Shown one piece after another: positions 1 to 6,190 of a stretch of DNA of 9,303 bases. Positions within the stretch are counted from its first letter, which is position 1. Each line of letters begins with the position of its first letter. The DNA is from an uncultured Clostridia bacterium (GTDB lineage: Bacteria > Bacillota > Clostridia > Christensenellales > CAG-917), in contig CANREO010000028.1 in the NCBI GenBank assembly GCA_947629635.1, positions 1 through 9,303 on the forward strand, written 5' to 3'. The position numbers and the translations under genes are program-made. The notes beneath the pieces were generated by a model that saw only the letters and a program-made list of their open reading frames with translations, ran no database searches and had not been told where the DNA came from.

Positions 1-327
1 TACAAGGCATACGCCGTCGGCGAGCAAGCTATTTTTGAAATTTACGACTAATAGGGCATATGTAAGGATGCATGCGACCCCACAACAGATCGCAAGTCCA
101 CCGCTTAAACCGATCAACAAATAACCGGCTATATTATGCAAGCCCGTGTAAAATGTCAAAAGCGCCCATATAAATGTCAACACAATAAACGCGCATGCAG
201 CTATAAGCAGGGCGCTGCTTACTCTCATACGGCGCAGGATATGTGCGGTCTGGGCCTTTGTAAAATAATTTTCCTCGCTTCCTTCGGGGATCTCATTTGT
301 CAAAAGCGGAAGCTTATTTTTATTCAT
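1..327 (-). CDS. Unrecognised two-helix membrane protein, N-terminal part (runs off left edge)
   Basis: Open reading frame of 109 codons with no stop before the window edge, so the C-terminus is missing. I do not recognise the family. The first ~36 residues are polar, with an acidic patch (EIPEGSEEN, 12-20) and a basic LRRMR (31-35) just before the first hydrophobic stretch. Two likely transmembrane segments follow at about residues 37-60 and 67-95. By the positive-inside rule the N-terminus is probably cytoplasmic. The ATG at 327 is chosen because GGAGAG at 334-339 lies 6 bases upstream; an in-frame ATG at 333 touches that site and is less likely. A promoter and possible operator lie just upstream (349-392). 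No functional inference is possible from this fragment. The start and membrane topology are fairly secure, the role unknown. Confidence 0.75.
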   Translation of the reverse strand, partial: MNKNKLPLLTNEIPEGSEENYFTKAQTAHILRRMRVSSALLIAACAFIVLTFIWALLTFYTGLHNIAGYLLIGLSGGLAICCGVACILTYALLVVNFKNSLLADGVCLV

Positions 328-348
328 AATCATCTCTCCGTTTTTATC

Positions 349-377
349 ATTATAACATAACACTGTTTTGTTTACAA
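349..377 (-). promoter_or_regulatory. Sigma-A-type promoter of the left-edge membrane protein gene
   Basis: Reading the minus strand, TTGTAA (377-372) and a perfect TATAAT (354-349) are separated by exactly 17 bases. The -10 box sits about 16 bases before the ribosome binding site, giving a very short leader. Assigned from consensus match and position only. Confidence 0.7.
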
Positions 378-392
378 TCATAAAATAAACAA
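368..392. promoter_or_regulatory. Possible operator: inverted repeat over the -35 box
   Basis: TTGTTTA (368-374) and TAAACAA (386-392) form a perfect 7-bp inverted repeat with an 11-bp spacer. The left arm overlaps the -35 hexamer of the promoter at 349-377. The 18-bp centre-to-centre spacing is compatible with a dimeric repressor on adjacent faces. AT-rich arms of this size also arise by chance, so this is a candidate only. Confidence 0.3.
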
Positions 393-444
393 CGGATACG
401 GCGCATTGCATCAAATATAGATTTACAGCGCTATTTAGCTACGC

Positions 445-512
445 TTATGTATTCTAAAAAGCGTCGACTTTTAGAAAGCTTTCTCATTTTCGATGTTTTT
501 TAGAATACTTAT
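445..512. repeat. 60-bp inverted-repeat element with TTAT flanks (MITE-like or RNA hairpin)
   Basis: Arms 449-460 and 497-508 are perfect 12-bp inverted repeats (GTATTCTAAAAA and its complement). TCGA at 464-467 and 490-493 continues the stem. The three bases between pair as G.U, C-G, G.U if the plus strand is transcribed, giving a continuous 19-bp RNA stem with a 22-base loop. The loop contains the perfect palindrome AGAAAGCTTTCT (473-484). The element is bracketed by TTAT at 445-448 and TTAT at 509-512, like a target-site duplication. No second copy is seen in this window. It lies in the spacer between the terminator of the upstream unit and the promoter of the left-edge gene. Confidence 0.6.
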
Positions 513-547
513 ATCTCAAAAATAACATATTTTATTGTACTATCCAC

Positions 548-588
548 AAAAAAAGAGACTATCTTCGGATTTCTCGTCAGACTGTCTC
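548..588 (-). terminator. Rho-independent terminator after the RlmD-like gene
   Basis: On the minus strand a 10-bp stem (588-579 with 564-555; nine pairs including one G.U, plus one A.A mismatch) closes a 14-base loop and is followed by seven T (554-548). It lies about 40 bases after the stop of the methyltransferase gene. Confidence 0.85.
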
Positions 589-627
589 AAATTTGCTTTT
601 CGAATACAAATAAAGTCGATCTTGTCT

Positions 628-1968
628 TTAAAGCCTTCGTTTCAACACAGCGAGCGTCTCTACGCCCGACGTATTTGGAAACATATCGTAGGGCTGCAGT
701 TTTTCAAGTTCGTACTCTTTAAAAAGCGTTGCCAGATCTCGTGCCAGCGTTTGCGGATTGCACGATATGTAGATTATGAGCTCGAATTTGTTTGCAATTG
801 CTTGTTCAAGCACTTCCCTGTCGCATCCGCGCCGCGGAGGGTCCAAAACAAGAGCTTCACCGCAACATATTTGCAGACTTTTCATATAATTTAACGCATC
901 ATCGGCAACGACCTTGATATTTTCCAACCCGAGTCGCGCAAACAGCGCTTTTGCGTCGTTCACGGCGGAGCGCTCTATTTCCACGGAAGTTATATGGCTG
1001 TTCGGGAGTCTCTTTGCAAGTTCCGCAGTGAGTACTCCCACTCCCGAATACAATTCGACGATATCGCCGCCGAAATTTTTGAGGGATTGCGCAACGGCGT
1101 CGTAAATCTTGTCGCGCACCTCGGCATTGACCTGCAAAAAACTCCGCGGCGAGATCTTTGCGGCAAAACCTCCCAGAATCTGTTCCTTTTCTTCGCCGTA
1201 AATAAGTTTGACGGAATCACCGAAAATGACGTTTGTATCTTTCCTGTTTTCGGAAATATATAGACAGAAGTCGTTAAATCTTTCGCCGAGCAAGCGGATC
1301 AGCTTATCGGCGTACGGAAGATCATCCGCATTGATGACGACTGTGAGCGAAAAAGAGTCCAACATACGCGCCACGACGTGTCTCAATATCCCCTTTCCCG
1401 TGTGCTCGTCATATACGGAAATTCCGCAATCGTTTGCCCACATCGTCACTGCTTCTATCATTTTCGTCGCCCATTCGCCGTGAAGCGGACACCACTTTAT
1501 AGGCGTCACTTTGTGCGTGCGTCTTTCGTAAAATCCCAAAGACACTCTGCCGCTTACGGAATTGCGCGTAAAAGGCAACGTAATTTTATTTCTGTATTCC
1601 CACTGATTACAGGATATCGGCGTGGGCACAACGCAGATCGCGTTTGCGGTTTTTCTCAGCGCAGACTCTACGCATTTTCTTTTCACTTCCAATTGGACAT
1701 CATAGGACATATGCTGGAGATCGCATCCGCCGCATTTCCCGAAATAAGGGCATCGCGGTTTTACGCGATTATTCGACGGCTCGACGACCTCTACAAGCGT
1801 AGCAAAAGCACAATCTTTTTTGACATGCGAAACTTTGGCGCGCACAAGCTCGCCGACTATCGCAAACGGGATAAACACCGCAAAGCCGTCGACCTTCATC
1901 ACGCCCTCTCCGCCGCTTGCGAAATCGCAGATCCTTCCCTCTATTATATCGCCCTCGATAAGTCTCAT
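628..1968 (-). CDS. RlmD/TrmA-family RNA (uracil-5-)-methyltransferase
   Basis: SAM-dependent enzyme predicted to methylate C5 of a uridine in 23S rRNA (RlmD/RlmCD type) or tRNA. The predicted protein is 446 residues, a normal length. In order: an N-terminal TRAM domain (about 1-60, SGGEGV at 18-23); a 4Fe-4S motif with Cys73, Cys79, Cys82 (CGGCDLQH) and a fourth Cys160; FLQVN at 277-281; the SAM-binding loop ELYSGVG at 305-311; DPPRRG at 376-381; the catalytic ISCNPQTLARD with nucleophile Cys403; and a C-terminal VET with probable base Glu437. All key residues are present. The ATG at 1968 is chosen because the TRAM domain begins immediately after it; no earlier in-frame start is plausible, since those lie inside the upstream gene. 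Oddly, no Shine-Dalgarno precedes it, and a GC hairpin plus T4 ends only 3 bases upstream. The exact RNA target (RlmD, RlmCD or TrmFO-independent tRNA type) cannot be read from sequence alone. Confidence 0.9.
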   Translation of the reverse strand: MRLIEGDIIEGRICDFASGGEGVMKVDGFAVFIPFAIVGELVRAKVSHVKKDCAFATLVEVVEPSNNRVKPRCPYFGKCGGCDLQHMSYDVQLEVKRKCVESALRKTANAICVVPTPISCNQWEYRNKITLPFTRNSVSGRVSLGFYERRTHKVTPIKWCPLHGEWATKMIEAVTMWANDCGISVYDEHTGKGILRHVVARMLDSFSLTVVINADDLPYADKLIRLLGERFNDFCLYISENRKDTNVIFGDSVKLIYGEEKEQILGGFAAKISPRSFLQVNAEVRDKIYDAVAQSLKNFGGDIVELYSGVGVLTAELAKRLPNSHITSVEIERSAVNDAKALFARLGLENIKVVADDALNYMKSLQICCGEALVLDPPRRGCDREVLEQAIANKFELIIYISCNPQTLARDLATLFKEYELEKLQPYDMFPNTSGVETLAVLKRRL

Positions 1969-1971
1969 ATC

Positions 1972-1996
1972 AAAAGCGACGGCATGACGCCGTCGC
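1972..1996 (-). terminator. Hairpin between the PFP and methyltransferase genes: terminator or attenuator
   Basis: On the minus strand GCGACGGC (1996-1989) pairs perfectly with GCCGTCGC (1983-1976) around a 5-base loop, followed by only four T (1975-1972). It lies 6 bases after the PFP stop and 3 bases before the methyltransferase ATG. The 8-bp GC-rich stem is strong but the T-tract short, so partial termination with readthrough is as likely as full termination. I found no convincing separate promoter for the downstream gene. Confidence 0.6.
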
Positions 1997-2002
1997 GAAA
2001 TA

Positions 2003-3250
2003 TCACAGTGTTGCGTATATCTTTTTGAGTTTTGCAAATCGCGGCAAACCATCCTCAAGAGGAGCCTTTGCGTCTCCCTGAATGAGAGGCAACGCATATT
2101 TGACAAACTCGTCGCTTACGTACGATCCGTCGTTTGTGATCCACTCGACAGGCACCTTCTTTTCAGTATTGGCGGCGAGCTCGAGAGGCATGAGCACGTT
2201 TTTGCACACATAGTTGCCTTGTTTGTCATACTCTCTCTTAAATATGACCATCTTATCCGTTTCGCCCTCACAAGCGCTGCGCACCGCAAATGCTCCGGCA
2301 TTGAAAGCTTCTTCGATATCCGTCTTAGAAGCCAAATGAGCGCCGCAACGTTGCATCAAGCTGAGTTCTATGGGACGCACTTTCACGCCGAGCCTCGTCT
2401 TGACAAGATTTGCGAGCACTTGCGCAAGGCCGCCGAGTTGAGCATGACCGAAAGTGTCGTTTTCGGACACGGCGCACTCCGCGACATACTTTCCGTCGGC
2501 GTTTTTCAATCCTTCGGACACCGCCACTATGCACTTATTGTCATTTCTCTCGCAAATGTTTTTGACGGAGGCGAGAAACTTTTCGGTGTCAAACGGAACT
2601 TCGGGAAGATAAATGAGATCCGCGCCCAATCCTTTGTAGCCGGCAAGAGCCGCCGCTGCAGTCAGCCAACCGGCGTTTCTGCCCATGATCTCCATGATGC
2701 AAACGCAGCCGTAGTTGTACACCTTAGCGTCCAGATTGCACTCCATAATAGTGTTTGCGATATATTTAGCCGCGCTGGCATAACCGGGGCAATGATCAGT
2801 GCCGTAAAGGTCGTTGTCTATCGTCTTGGGCACGCCGATTACATTGCAGTCGTATCCGACGGATTGAAGATATTTGCTGACCTTATTGCAGGTGTCCATA
2901 CTGTCGTTGCCGCCATTGTAAAAGAAATAACGAATATTGTACTTCTTGAACACTTCCAGAATGCGTTTATAATCCGTGTCGTCCACATCCGCGTCCTTGA
3001 GTTTGTAACGCGCGGATCCAAGCGCCGAGGACGGAGTGTATTTGAGCAATTCTATCTCCTTCGGATCCTCTTTGGAAATATCGAAAAATTTCTCGTTGAG
3101 TATGCCTACAATGCCGTGCTCGGCACCGTATACTGCCGTGATATTGCCCTGCGCAAGCGCCTCTGTAAACACACCTGCCGCACTGCTGTTGATGACTGAC
3201 GTCGGGCCGCCGGACTGCCCGAAAATACATGCGCCTTTAAGATTTTTCAT
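2003..3250 (-). CDS. pfp: Pyrophosphate-dependent 6-phosphofructokinase
   Basis: Cytoplasmic glycolytic enzyme, 415 residues, predicted to interconvert fructose 6-phosphate and fructose 1,6-bisphosphate using PPi/Pi rather than ATP. The phosphofructokinase signature is clear: FGQSGGPTSVIN (10-21) for donor phosphate binding, GGNDS (113-117), PKTIDND with the catalytic aspartate (141-147), MGRNAGW (189-195) for substrate binding, and SEGL (245-248). Two positions mark PPi use in this family: Asp116 where ATP enzymes have Gly (GGDGS), and Lys142 of PKTIDND where ATP enzymes have Gly (PGTIDND). Having Asn at 115 instead of the first Asp of GGDD is a variant. AAGGAGA sits 5 bases before the ATG, and a promoter lies 44 bases upstream. 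It may be co-transcribed with the methyltransferase gene 34 bases downstream, subject to the hairpin between them. Donor specificity is inferred from motifs, not tested. Confidence 0.93.
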   Translation of the reverse strand: MKNLKGACIFGQSGGPTSVINSSAAGVFTEALAQGNITAVYGAEHGIVGILNEKFFDISKEDPKEIELLKYTPSSALGSARYKLKDADVDDTDYKRILEVFKKYNIRYFFYNGGNDSMDTCNKVSKYLQSVGYDCNVIGVPKTIDNDLYGTDHCPGYASAAKYIANTIMECNLDAKVYNYGCVCIMEIMGRNAGWLTAAAALAGYKGLGADLIYLPEVPFDTEKFLASVKNICERNDNKCIVAVSEGLKNADGKYVAECAVSENDTFGHAQLGGLAQVLANLVKTRLGVKVRPIELSLMQRCGAHLASKTDIEEAFNAGAFAVRSACEGETDKMVIFKREYDKQGNYVCKNVLMPLELAANTEKKVPVEWITNDGSYVSDEFVKYALPLIQGDAKAPLEDGLPRFAKLKKIYATL

Positions 3251-3293
3251 ATTTTCTCCTTTGCCGCATAAGCGGAAAATTTATACCTTGCTT

Positions 3294-3322
3294 ATAATAA
3301 TATATTTTTGTGATATTTACAA
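3294..3322 (-). promoter_or_regulatory. Promoter of the PPi-phosphofructokinase gene
   Basis: On the minus strand TTGTAA (3322-3317) and TATTAT (3299-3294) are 17 bases apart. The -35 hexamer is the same as that of the left-edge gene. The leader of about 35 bases contains a small CCGC-TTAT-GCGG hairpin (3264-3275) just before the ribosome binding site. Confidence 0.6.
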
Positions 3323-3345
3323 GCAAATTGAATCTGATTTACATT

Positions 3346-3375
3346 AAAAAACGGCGAGATATCTCGCCGTTTTTT
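3346..3375 (-). terminator. 30-bp perfect palindromic terminator, potentially bidirectional
   Basis: Six A, CGGCGAGAT, its exact complement and six T form a flawless 30-bp palindrome. As RNA it is a 7-bp GC-rich stem (CGGCGAG/CTCGCCG) with an ATAT loop, flanked by A6 and U6, so it can terminate from either side. Its last base is also the final base of the stop codon of the minus-strand gene next to it (stop 3377-3375), so termination follows translation without a gap. Confidence 0.9.
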
Positions 3376-3878
3376 CAGTGTTGCCTTCCGTGTCTGACCT
3401 TGTCGTACCAAAGCGCAATCATGGCGCCGATCAACGGGTCGATGCGTTTTTCGTCGATTTCCACGTCATAAGTATCGGCGATCTTGAAAACATGTTTCTT
3501 CGCATGACAAACGGGATGCTTTTTATCCCATTTGCCGTCGACTTTTTCGATTGTCTTCATCTTAAAAGGTCCGCCCTTGATCTTATACACACGATCGCCG
3601 TACGTCATTTTTGCGCGACGCATAAACGGCATATGCATCCTCTCGTCGATGTTTCCGACGATTTGACCCTGCGCGTCATGGATCTCGAAATACGAGAAAA
3701 AGTGGAAGAACTTTGCTTGCATATGGCAGAGCACAGCCTCATTCAAATCCATAATGTCCATGTTTGCAAGCAATTTAAATAATTTTTCGCGCGCATAGAA
3801 CACCGTTTGGCCATTTTCGTCGCTTATGGAAAACTTATCACCGATGGTGATATATTTTTGCTTGATTACTAAATGCAT
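3375..3878 (-). CDS. LURP-one-related / YxjI-like protein
   Basis: Predicted 167-residue protein resembling the LURP-one-related family (formerly DUF567; YxjI in Bacillus, LOR proteins in plants), which adopts a tubby-like beta-barrel with a central helix. Visible hallmarks are an N-terminal run of short beta strands (IGDKFSISDENGQTVFYARE, 12-31), a second strand repeat (FEIHDAQGQIVGNI, about 64-77) and the C-terminal helix-like LIGAMIALWYDKVRH (about 149-163). The first line of the family pattern, strand-turn with D-N/Q-G followed by V-F/Y, is recognisable. The biochemical role of bacterial members is not established, although tubby-like folds suggest phospholipid or membrane association. 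There is no signal peptide. AAGGAGAGG precedes the ATG by 7 bases. The gene appears monocistronic, with its own promoter and a terminator at its stop codon. The family call rests on pattern recognition and is fairly confident. Confidence 0.75.
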   Translation of the reverse strand: MHLVIKQKYITIGDKFSISDENGQTVFYAREKLFKLLANMDIMDLNEAVLCHMQAKFFHFFSYFEIHDAQGQIVGNIDERMHMPFMRRAKMTYGDRVYKIKGGPFKMKTIEKVDGKWDKKHPVCHAKKHVFKIADTYDVEIDEKRIDPLIGAMIALWYDKVRHGRQH

Positions 3879-3911
3879 TTTGTATCCTCTCCTTTTCTAT
3901 TTCCCTTTCCC

Positions 3912-3941
3912 TTTATATCCACAAGTCAGGATATTAAACAA
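3912..3941 (-). promoter_or_regulatory. Probable promoter of the YxjI-like gene
   Basis: On the minus strand TTGTTT (3941-3936) and TATAAA (3917-3912) are 18 bases apart and about 20 bases ahead of the ribosome binding site. A TATGAT further upstream has no good -35 partner. Confidence 0.45.
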
Positions 3942-4000
3942 AGTGTATCATATATACCTCTTTTTTGCAAGTATTTAATTTTTCGCCTGAGATGAAGCAT

Positions 4001-4028
4001 ATAAGACCGCGCCTCAGTAGGCGCGGTC
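4001..4028 (-). terminator. Terminator of the folate operon
   Basis: GACCGCGCC (minus strand 4028-4020) and GGCGCGGTC (4013-4005) make a perfect 9-bp GC-rich stem with a 6-base loop, starting 5 bases after the folB-folK stop. The T-rich tail (TTATAT) is weak. Position and stem strength argue for termination or 3'-end protection. Confidence 0.75.
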
Positions 4029-4033
4029 ACAGT

Positions 4034-4846
4034 TCAGGAAAAATCTTTGATCAGTTCACTCACTCGCTTGTTCAACAGCGGATGCAGCGCATACGGGGCT
4101 ATTGCGGAAAGCGGCTCCAGAACAAATCTTCTCAGGTGCATCTCGGGATGCGGAATAATGAGCGTGGGAGAAGAAATAACTTCATCGTCATACAGTAAAA
4201 TGTCAATATCCAAAGTCCTGTCTCCCCAATGTTCGACGCGCACCCTGCCGCAGTCGCTCTCTATTTGCATCGCAATTTTCAACAACTCTTGAGGAGTAAG
4301 ATAAGTGTCAAGCATAACGGCGCTGTTGACAAACATGCCTTTTGCGACTCCGCCGTACGGCTCCGTATCCAGCCTCTCGCTCTCAACGACGTTTTTTATT
4401 CCTCGCGCTTGTTTAAGTCTTCTGACGGCAAAATCCAAATTCGCCGCTCTGTCGCCGAGGTTGGATCCGAGCGCAAGATATGCTTTATGCCAGCCTCGCT
4501 CGGTGCATACCGCCACATAATCGAATTTGCCGCTCATGGGCGCGTCGGGCTTTTTGACGGTCAGTCTAACGCTTTTCGCGAGTTCGAATTCATCGAGAAT
4601 CATAGCTGCCGTTTCATACGCAAGCGTCTCTATTAGGTCGAAACAATTGCTCTCGCAAACTGTTTTTATCCGCTTTTTGACAGCGGAGTAGCTTACAGTA
4701 GCATCGATATTGTCCGCCTGCGCCGCACTGAAATTATCGGTTGCGATTTGCACGGTAAAGAGAAATCTTTGCGGCATTATCTTTTCCTCCGCATTGACGC
4801 CATGGCATGCTTTGACCTCAAAATCTTTCAAAATGATATGATCCAT
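4034..4846 (-). CDS. folBK: Bifunctional dihydroneopterin aldolase / HPPK (FolB-FolK fusion)
   Basis: 270-residue fusion catalysing two successive steps of folate synthesis. Residues 1 to ~117 are FolB, which cleaves 7,8-dihydroneopterin to 6-hydroxymethyl-7,8-dihydropterin. It shows HGVNAEEK (15-22) with the active-site Glu, LIETLAYE (71-78) and LTVKKPDAP (95-103) with catalytic Lys99. Residues ~120-270 are FolK, which transfers pyrophosphate from ATP. It shows LALGSNLGDR (124-133), WGDRTLDIDILLYD (207-220) with Mg-binding Asp213 and Asp215, and IPHPEMHLRRFVLEPL (231-246). Both halves look complete and each has about its usual length, so there is essentially no linker (GWHKAY at 118-123). 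The start codon is 1 base after the folP stop, and the ribosome binding site GGAG lies within the folP end, indicating translational coupling. It is the last gene before the operon terminator. Confidence 0.96.
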   Translation of the reverse strand: MDHIILKDFEVKACHGVNAEEKIMPQRFLFTVQIATDNFSAAQADNIDATVSYSAVKKRIKTVCESNCFDLIETLAYETAAMILDEFELAKSVRLTVKKPDAPMSGKFDYVAVCTERGWHKAYLALGSNLGDRAANLDFAVRRLKQARGIKNVVESERLDTEPYGGVAKGMFVNSAVMLDTYLTPQELLKIAMQIESDCGRVRVEHWGDRTLDIDILLYDDEVISSPTLIIPHPEMHLRRFVLEPLSAIAPYALHPLLNKRVSELIKDFS

Positions 4847-4847
4847 T

Positions 4848-5630
4848 TCACTCCGTGTACGCGGTTATTACCGCTTTGTTTGCCGCTACGTCGTGCACGC
4901 GCACAAACATTACCCCCCATTTTACGGCCATCGCCGTCGCATCAAGCGTAGCCGAAAGTCTGTCCTCGACTTCTCCGCCAAACATGGATTTACGCGAAAC
5001 GCCCAACAAAAACGGATAGTCGTCAAAATATTTCATAAGCTTCGGATAACTGCTTAAAAGCAATTTGTCTTCATCGACGCCCTTGTTGAAGCCGATCCCT
5101 CCGTCAAGCAATATTTTTTGTGAAGGCACGCCTGCCGAGCGCAATGTGTCGACGGCTTGCGCAAGTCCCAACTGTTTGTCGAGCAACATATCCTTTATAT
5201 CCGAACCGCGCCTGTTGTGCATAACGCATATCGACGCCCCGTATTCTGAAACTAAATCCGCCATTCCGTCGTATTTGAGACAACTGACATCGTTGATCAT
5301 ATCGACGCCTTCTTTAAGGCATGCCTCCGCCACCTCGGGATAATAGGTATCTACAGATATCGGTACATCCGGGAAGGCCGCCCTCAACTCGCTCACGCAC
5401 GGCACAACTCTTCCAAGTTCCTCGATCACGCTTACTTGCACTCCGCCGGGCCTTGTTGACCGGCCGCCAACATCCAGGATCTCCGCTCCTTCGCATATCA
5501 TTCTTTCCGCGATTTCGCACACGTCTTTGCCCACTCTGCTCGCTTTAAAAAAACTGTCCGGAGTGGCATTCAAAACGGCCATAATATGCGTGCCGCCGTA
5601 AAACTGTTTTTTGCCGACTTCGAATAACAT
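4848..5630 (-). CDS. folP: Dihydropteroate synthase
   Basis: Condenses 6-hydroxymethyl-dihydropterin pyrophosphate with pABA to give 7,8-dihydropteroate; this is the sulfonamide target. 260 residues, a normal TIM-barrel length. Motifs in order: LNATPDSF (20-27, loop 1); DVGGRSTRPG (53-62, loop 2); SVDT (92-95, Asp94); INDVS (112-116, Asn113); VMHN (136-139); LDGGIGFNK (175-183, Asp176 and Lys183); GVSRKS (210-215); and RVHDV (244-248). The pterin and phosphate ligands are in place. Departures from the common pattern are Arg57 in GGESTRPG, Gly177 in place of Pro in DPG, and FFKAS where SFSDGG is usual after DSF. The start is fixed by GAGG, formed by the last bases around the folE stop, 6 bases before the ATG; the gap to folE is 8 bases. 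It sits between folE and folB-folK in the operon. Confidence 0.95.
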   Translation of the reverse strand: MLFEVGKKQFYGGTHIMAVLNATPDSFFKASRVGKDVCEIAERMICEGAEILDVGGRSTRPGGVQVSVIEELGRVVPCVSELRAAFPDVPISVDTYYPEVAEACLKEGVDMINDVSCLKYDGMADLVSEYGASICVMHNRRGSDIKDMLLDKQLGLAQAVDTLRSAGVPSQKILLDGGIGFNKGVDEDKLLLSSYPKLMKYFDDYPFLLGVSRKSMFGGEVEDRLSATLDATAMAVKWGVMFVRVHDVAANKAVITAYTE

Positions 5631-5638
5631 GATCCGCC

Positions 5639-6190
5639 TCAGACAAATTTTGCCAAGAGTTGAGCTTTAAGTTCTTCCGAAAGCATACCTCTTGCGGCTG
5701 TAGTCACGGTTTTGCTGCTTGTCTTTTTGACGCCGCGCGCCGTCATACAAGTGTGTTCTGCCTCTATCACTATAAATACGCCCTTGGCCTTCAGCCCGTC
5801 GAATATGGCGTCGGCAAGCTGTGCGGTCATTCGCTCCTGAAGTTGCAAACGTCTTGCGAAGATGTCGACCGTTCTTGCAAGTTTGCTTAGCCCGACAACC
5901 TTGCCGTTTGGGATATACGCTATATGGACCTTGCCGAAAAAAGGCATAAGATGATGCTCGCACATAGAGGAAAACGCAATATCGCGCTCGATGACGAGCT
6001 GACTGCCTACGTCGTCGAAAACCTTGGACAACTGAGCGTCCACGTCTCCATCGTAACCCGAAGTCAACTCTTCATACATTCTCGCGACACGCGAAGGAGT
6101 GTCTTTCAGGCCCTCGCGGTTTGGGTCCTCGCCTATCGCCTCGAGTAACATTGACACTGCCGTTTGAATTTTCTGTTTGTCAACGGTCAT
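5639..6190 (-). CDS. folE: GTP cyclohydrolase I (type IA)
   Basis: First committed step of folate synthesis: converts GTP to 7,8-dihydroneopterin triphosphate plus formate. 183 residues. The zinc site is complete, with Cys77 and His80 in SMCEHHLMPF (75-84) and Cys148 in EAEHTCMTARG (143-153). His79 and His146 are the conserved catalytic histidines. VGLSKLARTVDIFARRLQ (99-116) and QERMTAQLA (118-126) are typical of the family, as is the GV-KTSS-VTTAARG end. The ATG at 6190 is chosen because its ATGA overlaps the folC stop (4-base overlap) and GGAGG lies 6 bases upstream. An upstream in-frame ATG at 6250 would add 20 basic residues overlapping folC and has no site. It is the second gene of the THF-riboswitch operon. 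Confidence 0.96.
   Translation of the reverse strand: MTVDKQKIQTAVSMLLEAIGEDPNREGLKDTPSRVARMYEELTSGYDGDVDAQLSKVFDDVGSQLVIERDIAFSSMCEHHLMPFFGKVHIAYIPNGKVVGLSKLARTVDIFARRLQLQERMTAQLADAIFDGLKAKGVFIVIEAEHTCMTARGVKKTSSKTVTTAARGMLSEELKAQLLAKFV

Noticed and set aside
535..894. 119-codon plus-strand open frame
   Set aside because: Covers the terminator and the antisense of the methyltransferase 3' end; no ribosome binding site and no family resemblance.
1378..2028. 216-codon plus-strand open frame
   Set aside because: Antisense to the RlmD-like gene; composition is that of a shadow frame with no known motif.
1969..2106. N-terminal extension of the methyltransferase into pfp
   Set aside because: The extra 46 residues read through the pfp coding end and the hairpin in another frame and match nothing in the TRAM/RlmD family.
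2219..3199. 326-codon plus-strand open frame
   Set aside because: It is entirely antisense to the phosphofructokinase gene, whose family motifs are unmistakable; the plus-strand translation has no recognisable domain and no ribosome binding site.
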